A stretch of 64,000 nucleotides of DNA from Theocolax elegans (GCA_026168455.1 CM047426.1:1237501-1301500); one strand, 5' to 3'. Numbered from the stretch's first letter, positions 23,011 to 36,210 are shown. The notes: generated from the sequence alone by a model not told the origin. Numbers and translations: made by a program.

Positions 23011-26000
23011 AAACGACAAATACAAAAATTATCTAAATATAATTCAGTAATTTTTTAAGGAGAAATATTAGTACTCTTGCGTACGTTTGCTCAAGCATAT
23101 ACGCAAATATCATTAAATAATAAATATTAAAGCATAAATACAGAAATAATTCAATCAGCAATAATATACTCCATCGTGCAATTAACTATTATTAAGTATA
23201 TGCGATTATTTATAATTATAATTTATATTAACGTGCTGTATTATTATAACTGACCGATACCATACTTAAAAAATGATAAATGGAATTCGTTTAACAAATT
23301 CAAAGGAATCAAAAAAAATATACTTCATTAAAAAAATTGTATACGTTGAGTGTTCAACAAAATTTTGCATACTCGTATCAGTTGTTGAATTTTTCAAAAT
23401 TAAACTAAAATATCGTAAAATTTCGAAAAAATTTTTTATAATTTTTACCAATATCGAGCACACACCATGTTTACCGTATCGCCGCGATAAATTTTTAAGG
23501 AAAAAAAATTGCATTCAAGTTATATGTATACATCGAGAATCTTCTACATATTAATAATTTGTACATATAAATTTTTCGTGCGGATGGATGGATGAGTTTC
23601 AGTGATAATGATTCCGAACGGATGTTGATGATACCGAGGTGTGTATACCAAGACGGCGGATGCTTGCTCGAGCGATATTTAAGAGCGCCAGAAATGCGAT
23701 AAATACATGTATATATATACACACACATACACGTAAGTGCTATATAGGATAACGATGCGTTGAGCTCAAAATAATATACGTATTCGTCGACTGACCATAT
23801 ATATATTTTACACGTTATTACGCAATCGTTAATTGTTGCAAATTAATCTAACTTTTATCGTAATACATATACGAATATGCGACAGAATAGAAATATCGTA
23901 ATCGAGTTTGTATAGACGGATTTATTGTATAGATGTTGCTTAAATAGTTTATTGTGGAATGTAAAGGATGTTAATTGGTGATTAATTAGTTTTAATTAAG
24001 AAATTATCGGGGTATTTTTGATGATAAAAAAAATGTTTTATAAATGATTTCATTTTTATTATTGTGATAAACATTTTACCTTATTAACATTTTTACGTTT
24101 TTTTTTTCTTTTTTTAGTGTGTAATTTATCGGAATCTATAAAATAGAGCTGTAAAATCAGACAATTACATCGATGTATATTAAAAATCGTTGAGTAACGC
24201 GTACATAATCTCACGTCACGACGCTCAAAATCAAGGATTAAGAACATAGTCTCAAAACGGCCGTCATCGATAAATCTTGAAAAAAAAAATTTTCTCCAAC
24301 CTAAGTAGCACGGCAACTTTCTCGAATTTAATCGATATGTATAATAACCGAACGGCAGATTAACCAAAAAAAAAGAACGTAACCACGAAACAATTAATTT
24401 AATTCCAGCTAAGTATAACGTCTAATTTGCCAAATAGTTTATAATGTGCCAAGCGACTGAAAGTACGTACACACAGAACTGTGGAAGGTGATTGGTAACA
24501 CAACCAAGATCTTTCGAACGAACGGGATTTCCAATCAGCTGATCGTTCCGCGCAACTCTCGACATTCACACTCGGATCTGTACGAGCACACACACACCCC
24601 GCAGACGCGAATTTCGCAAGGAGCTAACGATCAATCGCGAGGAGAAAGAAGAGAGAAAAAAAAAGGAATAAAAATTGATCGGAGTGTGTATATCGAACGT
24701 AACGACGTTTCAAATTTTATGCCTTGATAGAGACGTAGAGACGCATTTTTTTAACGATCATTCTCTCTTTCTCTATCTTTGAGTGATTTACCGTCGCTTC
24801 CTAATTAATTGATTAATCGATTTTCATTAGCCTTTTCTCTCTTCTTTCGTTTTTTTCAGTTTTGGTAATTGGTTCGCGTTACGTTTCGAATCGAATGGTA
24901 AGATAAAGTTTTTTTTTCTAATTCGTCGATTTATTCCGTTCGAGGAGGGGGATTTTTTTTTAAATGTTTATTAATGTGGTACGATATTATGAAAAATATT
25001 TTTTTTTCAAATTTCAAAATATTTCAAATTAAATGTTTCATTTGATCTTTTCGTAATATATATCGATTTGATATTTCCATGTACGAGTAATTTCGTAAAT
25101 CCGTTTAATAGTGTTTTCGATAATTTTTACAAAATGAATAGATATTTAAAAAAAATTTTTTACGTAATAACTACAAAATCCTTAAAAAATTCCATAAAAC
25201 TTGTAGTAAATTAGTGTTACAACTTATAAATTCGCACTAAAAAAGTCTAAAGTAATGTATTACATCGCTGAATGAAGTTGTCAATTGTTCTCACTTTCTA
25301 CCACAATTTTGTAAAAAAAATTATATAAATAATTTTAACCCTCAACATTTGTATATTTATTTATTTTTTATTCTGTTTAGCTAAACCGAAAATCCTCTTT
25401 ATGCGAGAGTCATCATGACCGGACGTTGTGAACCCAAGATAAAAATTACGCATGCGTTTAAAATATTGAAGGTTTGATTTGATTCGTGTTGGATTTACGC
25501 GTAATAAAACTTTAGGTTTAAATTTATATGATAATCGCCGCGATAATAACAAAGATATTATTAAAAATTATTGTTTTAAGTAAATAAGTTAGTTTATTTG
25601 TAATTTTCTTTAATTTCAATTTCATCGAGATTAAAATATTTATTAATAAAATATTTAGGCTGGAGTTCCCAGGTCAAGGCTGTTTTTTTCACTGAAATTT
25701 CAAAATGTTCTTTAAAATTTGTTTTCTGTTACTGTTGCAGAACGGATCAGAATGTTTCGCGAAAAGAGATGACGAATTGACATACATAAATGCGAAAATT
25801 ACTGCACTTCGGAGATATCGATAGAAATATTTATTTGTAAAATATTTATTATATGAGCTCTATTTGATTGACCTTAAGTTTCCATCATCACATAGTCGAA
25901 TGACATTTGAAAATTGTCAATATTAAGATTTTGCCAAACAAAAATCAGTAACGTAATATAATATTCTAGAGGTGATTTATTAATAATGTAATAGTTCTCT

Positions 26001-29000
26001 CGATTAAGTAACTTAACTTTTTTATTAAAAAACCAAAGTTTTGGAGTCCGAGGACATGAAAACTTCAGACCCATTCTATTCAGAAGATTCATTTCCAAAT
26101 CTGGATTTTTAACGATCACCAATTATTCTTCCAAATTTCACACCTTTTATCGCGTTAAACTACAACTACCCCAAGAACTACCAGAGAATCATCACCGCTT
26201 AATCAACGATCCCAAGCAGCATATATAAAATCCATTTAGAAGGATCAGCAACCTGATAAAAAAAAATAAGAAGAAATAAGGTGTACACAGAGAAACCCAA
26301 ACACGTATGCATATAAGCTTGTGTAACGCGTAATCATTTCCACGGCCTTCCAACCTCGCGAGACTTTCTAAACAAAGCTACATAACTGTCGTATACCTCG
26401 AGAAGTAGGAGGAGGGATCGCGATGTAACGATTATTATGTCTCGCGCGTTACATCCTACTTTACCTCGCACACCGAAATCAAATGTAATTGACTGTCCAA
26501 CTGTATGTATTATACGTGTGTGGGTATATATATATATATATATATAGCCCCTTGGCTTTTTCGTCTCTGCGCATCCGTATGTGTATATATATATATATAT
26601 ATCGATGTATCGTCTTAACCGCAACGAGGATTAGGATTAAATTAAGCAATTTACATTCGAATTTCTTTCACCGATCGCGTGGTATATGCGCGACTATAGC
26701 AATACAAAAAAAAACATTCTTTGGCGTAATGTAGTTTTAAATTTGTCTTTTTAAGCGTGTGTGTATAGAGTTGGGTGCAATTAATAAAATTATACGGATA
26801 TTTTTTTATTAATGTATCAGAAAATTTGCGATGATGCTTTTATAGGTAAAGTAAACTTTTACACCTACGAATACGATGAATTTTTTTGGACGCCTTCAAC
26901 CCCCTTCTTTACTTTGGGAATAATACAATTAAATTCGCAACGCAAAAAACAAAACTTTTATAATGCGTACACGCAATGAAAGTTAATTCTATTTGGTTTG
27001 ATTAGGATTTGTTAATTAAAGAGAAAAGTGGATAAATATACGTATAGTCTTTTTCATTATAATTGAAAGTTTAACAAATAACATACTAATTCAAAATATC
27101 TATATTTTTAATTTTTCTTATCAATTTCTGTTTGAGATTAGCTACCTATCCTTTACGTATAACAATTCAGGATTCCCATGTAGAGAGATATTTCACATTT
27201 AAAAGTGATATAGAAAAAACTTATAATGAAGAAAGAAAGCTCACCTGCTAAAATGTAGTAGTTGGAAATAATTAATTAATGATCAAATGATTTCTTTTCT
27301 CCAATATTAATTGACATCAATGTGAAGTATTAATAAAATATATGAAATACCTAGTAGAAAAATTGAAATAATTTTTGAGGTATATGTATTAACAATTTTC
27401 CTAGTAGAAATTGAAACGAATTGTTGACAAACCATTTTTTTAAAACTTGGTAAATAAATAATAGTTGCAAATCAATATTTTTAGCATTACACTATTAACA
27501 AATAACCAATTTTCTATATTAAGGTAATGCAAATCCCAAAAATAGAAAAATGATTTATTTTTCATTAAACGAGGATTTTAATTTATCGATAAAACGTTCT
27601 GTAACGATGTTCTGTTTCTTTTAAAGATATTCTATGAATTTTGTTATTTAGATGCAATTACTTAGTAATTGATTATTTCGTAAAAAAACTCTGTCACATT
27701 ATTTTATTTTTAACAGTAACTGTGATTTTTCTCAAATTTTTCATATAATCAGAGTTTAAAATTTTTGGGATTTTCAAGGTAAGTCACTGCAATTTGGATA
27801 TCACATCCCCTTAATAAAAATTTGTTGATCTATGCACATTAGCCAATTAAAAATAATTTTTGTTGCTAATAAAAACGATGATTTTAAAGATATCCCTTCG
27901 ATCAATGTATTTATAATTTAAAAATACATCATTCTTACCTCGATAACATTTTATTACTATGAAACTTTAAATTTCAATAAAACAACAGTAATAAATAAAC
28001 AATTAAATTCAACAGAGTAAACGAAATTACTCGTTATTGTAGAATTAACTAAATATGCGATTTCCCGTCGAATTTCATTTGATTCTCCATTTAAAATTTA
28101 AACGATTACAACAAACAAACGTTCATATTTAATCGAATCAACAAAATATATAAAAATTACGATATAAAAATACATTTCGACATGTTACCTATAAAATCGA
28201 ATCGGAAAAAAAACCATTCGCGCGTAATACCAACATTTTAAAAAAAAATTCCCCGATAAAGAAACACTATATCGTAAATAAATTCCACCAACGTAAGAAC
28301 AAGAAAATACCACCTCGATATTTTTTTCCTTCTACGACTTGCATACATATACATATATCTATATACTCGAACCAAAAAATTCGTGAATGAGCGTCGTTGT
28401 TTTCATTCGACAGTTTATATATCTCGCGTTATATTTTTTCTCTCTCTCGCGGGTGTCGAGCGCGTGCAGAAATTCCTTGGTCGCTTGCATATACAACACT
28501 GCGAGTGTGTCCATAGACATACACACAAACACACGACGATGATGATAAAACTTTCGTATGTGTGTGTGGTGGCTCGGTTCGATTTATCTTTGTAATTTAT
28601 CTCGTTCGTAGCGAATACGAGTTTACCGCGCGATGATGTTGTATAATATGGCGTGGATACGTGTGCGAAACGGAGAATGGTACAAAGACAATCGCGTTAG
28701 AGGAGAGAAGAGAGGGATGCACTTACCCCTGTGCGTGGACTGCGTTGTGACGAACGAAACGAGAGAGGATTTGTCGTTTGTCTTAATTCAACGTCACTTC
28801 GTTTCGTATACCTTTCCTTTTCCGTGGACAAGCGGTCGATTAAATAATCATACGTTTTTTAAATGTCTTGGATGAAAATGCGTAGTTTTTTTTAACGCGA
28901 AACGTTATCTCGTTACGTTTTTTTTTATCTTTTCATTCACTCGGCAACTTTTGGTAGTGCAAAATACAAAAAAAAAGACGTACACTTACACTTGTACAAA

Positions 29001-30765
29001 GTGTCTCATTATAATTATCAGTGCGTGTACATGTATATTGTCTAAAACGAAATGTAAAAAAAGCACTTTATTTCTGTTAATCGCGTCGACGATTAGACGC
29101 CGAGAATATTTCCTTGTATACCGTCTATCGCTCGTACGCATCGAGTTAAATTATTATATTTCGACGTCGTTTCTCTCTGTCGTTTCGTTTCGTTCTTTTT
29201 TTCTTATTTTTCGTTTTATCGATCGATACATATTGAAAGTTGTATTATTCATCGTTGAGGATTACTATAAATATATATTACTCGTTTGCGCGCTATCTTT
29301 GTAGGAGAGAAAATATGAGGCTCGAGAAAAAAAAATGACAAAGTCCCTGTATATAGCGAAGTTTTGCTATGCCGAGCTGTAATTAGGTTATCGAGCGTCC
29401 AATTGTTGATTTGGTCGCGCGGCTCAAGATAACCCCGCGAAATGTTCGCTTTTTCCTTCGCGCGACACGACCGAATGTGTATATATATATAGATCGACGA
29501 AGCTACACCAAAATTTTACCCTTCATTTTTTTTAGACGTTAATCAAATTTACTTAGTGTACTTTGGTATTTAAATTGATAGTCGATCGTTGAGTATTTTT
29601 CGTAACGCATAACGTAACGTATAATTATATATTTCACTCTTTTCTTCTTCACGATGTATCGAATGTAAATTATTCGGTTAGGGTTAAATTAGAATATTTT
29701 AAAAATTAATTAGATTTTAGAAATTATTTTATATTTAATATTTATTTTTTACTCCAACAGAAATTATTATATATATAAATATTTGTGTGCACTTAAATGA
29801 GTAATTTATTATATTTTGAAGTTAAATAATAAAATGTTATTCAAGAAAAATAATTAAATAAATAATTTTTTAATACTACAAATTTCATTTATTTTTAGGT
29901 TAAGTTCGTATTAAAAGGAGAAGGAATTGAACCGTGATTATAAACGTTACAATAGAAAAAGTGACGTTTGACGAAAATAATATTTAACTAGTAATAATTA
30001 TTATTTTTAAACATTTTTCGACAGATTGCTTTGTTCTTAAAATTGCGTATTGATGATTTTTAACTGATTTTAGACAAAAATTAACTAAAAATATATTAAT
30101 TTTTAATTAAATTCAAATTTTATCATTTAATACGAATTTTTGTTAAAACTTAAGTAAAAATAAATCGACTCTTTGATAATAAAATTAGATAAGTTATAGC
30201 ATCTTAATCAAATATATTAGTTAAATTTCTAGCAAGGATATTCTACCAATTTTCACAAACATGTCCGTTCCTTAATTTTCCTAATAAAACATTAAATCTG
30301 TAATCGCCCATTAAAATCGTTGGCCCTTTAAACCAATTTCTTTATTTCATTTATTTATAATTAGAAAATCATTCGAATATTAAGCAAAAGGTGATATTGC
30401 AACTCCCACATTAAGATAAAAAAAAATTAATAATTTCGAGACTTTGTTTATAACTATTGAAAAAAATCCTTTCTACGCGCGACAATGTTAAACCTCACTT
30501 CCAAATGTTAAGAAAACTTTCAACCCGTCAAAACACTCAGCGCATCCTAAAATACTTTAAATATAGACGCACACATAGGTGAAGTGAAAAATAAAAAAAA
30601 AATAAGAAGAAATTGACAATTACCTTGATACTACATAAAAGATTAAACGAAGCGTTAAGTAAAATATCTTTAGATACATCCTTCCGTTAATCGAAAAATA
30701 TGTTCAACACCGAGAGGAAGGAGGATGAGGGAAATCCGATGTTTGTTCATCTTCAAAATTGTGTA
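23011..30765. other. AT-rich non-coding DNA
   Basis: No gene is supported in this long stretch. It holds TA runs near 26526-26546 and 26585-26602, purine-rich runs, and a less AT-rich part at 28380-29500 with a few 70-117-codon frames that show no domain. A word of the dispersed repeat family (TAGTAGAAATTGAAACGA) lies at 27402-27419. The frame at 30725-30979 runs across the left terminus of the transposon and is not a gene. Confidence 0.55.
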
Positions 30766-30767
30766 TA
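30766..30767. repeat. TA target-site duplication, left copy
   Basis: The TA immediately before the element's CACGG end matches the TA immediately after its CCGTG end (36314-36315). Two bases match easily by chance, but the same 2-base repeat at both predicted ends agrees with the 2-3 bp duplications known for CACTA/EnSpm elements. Confidence 0.5.
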
Positions 30768-30892
30768 CACGGAAAACACTTTTCGGGAATAGCTACCAGG
30801 TGGCGCTCACTCATTTGCGAAAGCAAATGATACTCATTCCTCCGGTCTTACGTGCATCATGTTTACGAGTTTCGAGGACTGAGTCCTGGAAA
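30768..30892 (+). repeat. Left terminal and subterminal inverted repeat
   Basis: Starts CACGGAAAACACTTTTCGG. The first nine bases match the right end exactly, and similarity then continues with mismatches. Further in are GGTGGCGC (matched by GGCGCCAC on the right) and GTTTACGAG at 30861-30869. GGACTGAGTCCTGGAAA at 30876-30892 has an inverted counterpart at 36211-36234 that reads TTCCGGTACTCAGTCCTCG on the plus strand. Such blocks are the usual transposase-binding sites. Confidence 0.75.
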
Positions 30893-31014
30893 CCGATAAA
30901 CTATTCAACGGTATCAAAGGCGCGGTGGCTTCATGACTACATGCGGCAGCAAACGCGGTACAACGATAGTCGCTGGTAACCGGTTATATTTATTTGGTAC
31001 ATTGTTGGACAGCT

Positions 31015-33599
31015 ATGGACTTTTTTAAAACTTACAGCGCATTTAAGCATCTTCAACCTCTTTTTGAAGGTATAAGTATTACTTTAGTTATTTTATACTA
31101 ATAATAAATATGTCGTATACATAAGTAATAATTTGAGGTTAGGATTTCGAAGTAACTGCAAATCAAGATTTTTATGAATATAATATTATAAGCTATACTT
31201 TATATATTGTTCTTGATTATAATATTATTATTGTTTTTTGTATATGTAGATGTTTGTGAGACTGATGAGAATTTTTATTCATTGAATGATGTTGATGTAC
31301 TGTTACGTTTACAAGCTTATCAACGTGAACTAATTCCATTTTTATATAGCTTTAATTTTGAAAAAAATATGATGCACGAAGCTAGAAATTTGTGTGACTC
31401 TAATGAAATGGACGTAATAGAAAGTTGTGAAAATGATGGTGCAATTATAAATTGTGGAACCTCATCAGGTTTAGTTGTTTCTCAAACATGCACTCAGATT
31501 TCTTCTGACGTATTACCTGCATCTTCTGCATCGATAGGTACCTCACAAGTTGTTCATAATGTATCAGTACATAATTATAAAAATAACCAACTTTATCGGT
31601 TGTTAAATGCAAGAATTGATGGTCAGGAAATTTTAAATATATATATACATGAAAAAAAAATAAATATGACAAAATTAGTTGATATTATTGTTTACGAGTG
31701 TTTAAAAGAGAATGTTATTAGTTACAAGTAAGTCTATTAATAGCCTTTAAACAATATTTCTTTATTTTCTATTTCTTCGTTATTTTAAAGTACTCTCAGG
31801 TACAAGATAATACAATCTTTAAATGCGTATATTCGTTGCATTATCATGCTTTGTCTTAATTATCAATATACTTCCTCAGTTATAAATGTGTTTTTATGTC
31901 CATCTGCCTAATTTAGCTTCATCTTATTTAAATTAATTTTTAATTTAAATTAATAATTCTAAATGTCATAAGACCATCCGACATTACTAATAATAAAACT
32001 ATTTGTACCACAGGATAAGCAGTAACACTTGTAAGCAGCTAAGGGATCAGTTTGCGGAACTCTTTCCTACTATAGATCCAGATATATTTTACGTACCCTA
32101 TTCATCGAATACTCAAGGAGAGACTATTGACGCTTCTGGATATCTATACAGTCATTATTTATATGTCAGAAGAAACCTACGACGAGCTCGAATGATTGGT
32201 AGTAGTATTAACGATAAGAGCATTGACGAAACGACAGAACTTACTACACGTAAGGGCAATATTTTTTGATTATTTAGTGAAGGTAGAACATAAATATTTA
32301 ACTAACAATTAGTACTTTCTTATATATAGGTTTAAGCAATGACTTCCAATGCCTGACAGATGCAACTTCTGAACATTCAATCTCAGAAATTAATCAATCT
32401 TGGAAAGAGAGTTTTCAAGAGAGATATAAACTTCTTGTAAACAAAGAAAAAAATCAGTTTGTTCTACCACTAGAAAAATATTTTAAAAGTTTTCAGTGCT
32501 TAGATGAAAATCTGACTGTTCTTTTGGTAAATATTATACAATAAATGTTATGTGTACTATACTTCCCTAATGCACAATTTTGATAATCTATTTTGTATAT
32601 CATTTATTTACTTAAATAAATTTTTTGTTTTATAATATTATTGTATAGCTCATAGAAGATTTCAATTCAATTGTCGACCAATATTTACAAAGTAACCTTA
32701 TTGATAAAGAAAAGGATTACAAAACACTTTTTTGTTCAAAATGGCCTAATGTAGCAAATGAAATAATTCAATACTGTGATACTTTAAAAAAAAAAAGAAC
32801 ATCAAGATCAAAAGAGCTTGCTGCTATTTTGTCAAAATATAAAGAACTCCTTGAAAAAGGTTACTATTAGTTCTATTTATTTTTAAATCAAAAATGCCTA
32901 AAAATGTAAATATTGTTTTCCTTTACTTCAGATACATGCAAGGCTGAGATCGCATTAATTCTATTACCTTACTGCATACCATCAGTCATCAAAAGCATAA
33001 AAATTAAGTTAGGGGAAACTGCAACTTCGACGATTCCTTTAGACCTTCAAAAAATATCCAAGTGCTTCATACTGGTTATTGAGGTAATATACACTTTTCT
33101 AGTAGTCAAATGCAAAACAAATATTAAGAACATTTAATACATACATAACATTTTCAATTTTCAAAGAGTAATCATTTTACTTAACCAATAATTAATTTTT
33201 AAGTTAATTGTTTATTTTAAGTTTCTACTACGACTATTAGTTTCATTATATTAATATTTTGTACAGGATCCACTTTTGGTTGATGAAGAAAAAGAAAAAC
33301 ACGAGTTGTGGTTATCGTCATTGCAGCAACCTATCTATCCTTACGTAGTTTTTGCTGGAAACGTAGATACTTGCGAATCGTACATTGTAATTAACCATAT
33401 TAAGCATCGTCAAAATAATGCTTTGAAAGCAGTTGAAAATTGCTACAAATGTTTAAAAGCATTACAAAGAACTCCTTTCGTAACTGACTATTTGTGGTGG
33501 TTCATTGAAAAATACATTTACGAATTTTCCTTTTCGCGTTCTAACAGTGGTGTAAATAAATTTATTCAATCGTTAAAAGATAATCGAATTCAGGCATAA
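31015..33599 (+). CDS. SAM-like accessory protein of the transposon, 7 exons, 553 aa
   Basis: I assembled seven exons: 31015-31069, 31250-31727, 32014-32249, 32330-32526, 32649-32859, 32932-33083 and 33267-33599. Every intron starts GT and ends AG, all phases match, and the total of 1,662 nt is an exact 554 codons including the TAA. The start is the first ATG after an AT-rich leader and encodes MDFFKTYSAFKHLQPLFE. Residues about 5-50 read like a degenerate SAM domain (FKHLQPLFED....FYSLNDVDVLLRLQAYQRELI). Residues about 215-235 hold a basic helix, YLYVRRNLRRARMI. A Lys-rich middle follows. The C-terminal 110 residues (DPLLVDEEKE... to WWFIEKYIYEF) resemble the end of a large family of uncharacterised animal proteins with a SAM-like start. 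The role is unknown; a transposase partner, DNA-binding or regulatory protein is inferred from its place in the element. Its intact frame across six introns argues that it was recently functional. Confidence 0.75.
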
Positions 33600-33624
33600 A
33601 ATCTTGTTTATCTGAAGAATAATA

Positions 33625-35607
33625 ATGGATTCAGTATTATTAGTTAATTGTTTGTTAATATTTATTTTAGAATTATACAGCGATTCAACTTTGCCAAGAA
33701 ACGTAGTGCAGACTGTGTTAGATTTCATGAGTTCTTTTATTTGTAACGATTTCTTGCCGTCATTAAAACAAGACATAATTAATACATTAAAAGCTAATGA
33801 TGTACCAGATTCTTGCTGTCAAGAAATTGAAAATCATTTTAAGAAACATTGTTCAATATTTCAATACGTATCAAGCGAACCTAAGCGATTTAGTTTGTTA
33901 AAAAGAATAGGTTACTTCGAAGCTAAAGATTGTTTAATAAAAATCAATGAAACTTTTACAGATAAATTAGTAAAAACTGAATTTTTATTACAACCGAAAT
34001 CAGTATTTGCTTTATTCATACCACTAAGAAATACTCTGAAATTATTTTTGGAAATTCCTGGATTGTTCAAGGAAATATTAGAGTACATGAAATCGTTATC
34101 TCAAAACTGCGACATAATTACCAATTTTACTCAAGCTAATCTATGGGCAAAAAAATATTTGAATAAATTTAATGATGATTTAGTATTACCTTTGTACTTA
34201 TTTTATGATGAGCTGGAAACCGGAAACGCGCTCGGGAGTCACGCAGGGAAAAATAAATTCGGCGCGGTATACGTCTCTATTGCGTGTCTACCTCCACATA
34301 TGGCCTCTCGTTTAAGCAGTATGATATTTTGTTTTTTAATTCATGCTCAAGATAAAAAAGATTGTGGAAATGCAAAAACGTTTACTAAGCTTATTAACGA
34401 ATTTAATTTCCTTAGATCTGAAGGAATTATAATAAACATTAATTCAGTCCTTACACGAGTCAAATTCCAGCTGGTTTTGATACTAGGTGATAACTTAGGC
34501 CTAAATGGTATATGCGGTTTTGTAGAGTCATTTAAAACAAATTATTTTTGTCGTGTATGCAAAATAACTCTGGAAGAATCTTACACATTAGCTACTGAAG
34601 ATAAATCTAAATTAAGAACAAAAAATAGTTATAAAAGTGACGTTGAATTCGAAGATTGCAGAAATACCGGTGTCAAAGCAGAATGCGTTTTCAACAATAT
34701 TTTACATTTCCACGTGGTAGAAAATGTAAGTGTCGATCTAATGCATGATGTTCTTGAAGGTGTTTGTGTCTACGTTATGCGATCAATTATTTTTACATTT
34801 ATTTTTGTAAAACATTATTTTACATTGGAAGTACTTAATAGTCGAGTTCAAAATTTTAATTTCGGTTCAACTGAACAATCGAATAAGCCTCCTGAAATCA
34901 CGATGAATCGAATAAAAAATAAACTTAATTTGAAAATTTCGGCTGCTGAAATGTTATGTTTTTCCAGATATTTTGGCTTAATAATGGGAGATCTAATTCC
35001 CGAAGACGATGTGCATTACAGCATTTATAAGTACCTACGACAAATAATTGATTTTTTAACATCTCCAAGGATTAGACATGCAGATTTACCGTTTTTACAA
35101 GAACTAATTACTAATTTGTTGCAATTGTATATGAAATTTTACGGTAACCTTAAACCAAAATTTCATAATTTAATACATTATGTAACAATAATTCAAAATA
35201 ATGGTCCCTGTATAAATTTTTGGAGTATGAGGTATGAATCATATCATAAAAAAGTAAAATCTAACGCCTTATCTTCCAGTTGCAAAAAAAATCTTTTAAT
35301 AACAATTGCAACAAAGCAAATTTTATCAATGTGCAAAACGTTTAGCTCGTTAGAATTAAAAAATATTCGGTTCGGTCCTATGATCAATGAAAATAGAATT
35401 TCTAAGGATCTTATTTATTTTGTAGATGATCAAAACATTGAAAAAAAATTGTTTTATAAGAACATTAATATTAATGGTGTTCAATATGAAATAGGTACAT
35501 TTATTATAATTACTTTTAAGTGCGATCAAAAACAATTTGGAAAAATAGAAAACATTATATCAATTAATAATAATATTTTTTTTATGTCTCTGTGTATGAA
35601 GAAATAA
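33625..35607 (+). CDS. Tnp2-type CACTA/EnSpm-like transposase (frame broken near C-terminus)
   Basis: A single long frame of 660 codons. Motifs fit the Tnp2/Transposase_21 family in order. YDELETGNALGSHAGKNKFG (residues 194-213) corresponds to the 'DG.NPFG' block, LILGDNLGLNG (286-296) to the second acidic block, and CRVC (309-312) to the Cys pair. VSVDLMHDVLEG (368-379) corresponds to the 'lDvMH..kNv' block, KFHNLIHY (512-519) to the Lys/His block, and FWSMRYESYHKKVKS (532-546) to the C-terminal 'fER.l..lK' block. By analogy, candidate catalytic acids are D195, D289 and E538. The enzyme would cut the terminal repeats and join the element to a TA-like target in the nucleus. Residues 1-15 may be intron sequence: TTATTTTAG at 33662-33670 is a good acceptor, and homology to the family seems to begin at LYSDSTLPRN. 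The frame slips at the T8 run 35575-35582, so the present stop at 35605 cuts the tail. Confidence 0.8.
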   Translation: MDSVLLVNCLLIFILELYSDSTLPRNVVQTVLDFMSSFICNDFLPSLKQDIINTLKANDVPDSCCQEIENHFKKHCSIFQYVSSEPKRFSLLKRIGYFEAKDCLIKINETFTDKLVKTEFLLQPKSVFALFIPLRNTLKLFLEIPGLFKEILEYMKSLSQNCDIITNFTQANLWAKKYLNKFNDDLVLPLYLFYDELETGNALGSHAGKNKFGAVYVSIACLPPHMASRLSSMIFCFLIHAQDKKDCGNAKTFTKLINEFNFLRSEGIIININSVLTRVKFQLVLILGDNLGLNGICGFVESFKTNYFCRVCKITLEESYTLATEDKSKLRTKNSYKSDVEFEDCRNTGVKAECVFNNILHFHVVENVSVDLMHDVLEGVCVYVMRSIIFTFIFVKHYFTLEVLNSRVQNFNFGSTEQSNKPPEITMNRIKNKLNLKISAAEMLCFSRYFGLIMGDLIPEDDVHYSIYKYLRQIIDFLTSPRIRHADLPFLQELITNLLQLYMKFYGNLKPKFHNLIHYVTIIQNNGPCINFWSMRYESYHKKVKSNALSSSCKKNLLITIATKQILSMCKTFSSLELKNIRFGPMINENRISKDLIYFVDDQNIEKKLFYKNININGVQYEIGTFIIITFKCDQKQFGKIENIISINNNIFFMSLCMKK

Positions 35608-35753
35608 CTTTCGATGACCATTTTCATGCTTTTTCTGTTTACTGTAATAGAACTCATAAATTAATACCTTTTGTAAATTTGCCGATAATATATCCAGGAT
35701 TATATGTTAAAACAGGCAATGAAGAATTTATTGCTTTTCGTTACAAATTGTAA
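35583..35753 (+). pseudogene. Displaced C-terminal end of the transposase
   Basis: Directly after the T8 run, the -1 frame continues for 56 codons to a TAA at 35751-35753. It includes YVSVYEEITFDDHFHAFSV, LIPFVNLPIIYPGLY and a final FRYKL. A hydrophobic, Tyr/Phe-rich tail of this kind is the expected end of the transposase family, whereas the in-frame reading ends at once with SLCMKK. The simplest reading is loss of one T from the run, either in the genome or in the assembly. Programmed -1 slippage at the run is a third possibility. Confidence 0.65.
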
Positions 35754-35849
35754 TTTAGTTTTAAGCATAATTGATTTTGTAAAGCCTACTTTTGTATTAT
35801 CTGTGTGTAAATTGTATCTCGAAAATTTTATAAATTATTTTTGTAAGTA

Positions 35850-35855
35850 AATAAA
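35850..35855 (+). terminator. AATAAA polyadenylation signal of the transposon genes
   Basis: AATAAA lies about 100 bp after the TAA that ends the displaced transposase tail and is followed by T-rich sequence. It is the first canonical signal downstream of the transposase and could serve both genes if they share a transcript. Confidence 0.5.
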
Positions 35856-36210
35856 TGGTTTCATTTAAAAATTTTAATTTTATTATAATATCTATTATTT
35901 TATTATCCATGTATTAGAAAAAAGTAAAAGGGAGTTTTTAGAACATTATGTTATATATTTTGATAAAAGTAAATTATACACTTAAGTAAAATACAGTTAT
36001 ATTATAAATTTCTAACCTTGAAATAGTCATATTACTTATTTTCTTAATATATTATTCTCAATATATTTGTGTAATTCTATTTAATAAATTTAAGTATCTA
36101 AAACATTCAAATGTGTACACTATATCCATCTAACATATGTTTTGAAACTGTTGCTCGAAGCTCCATAGACGCAGCGCATAAGGAAATCGCGAATTGAGTG
36201 CGCCGTACTT

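Noticed and set aside
30725..30979. 84-codon frame across the left end of the transposon
   Set aside because: It spans the boundary between flank and terminal repeat, so it cannot be an inherited gene of either.
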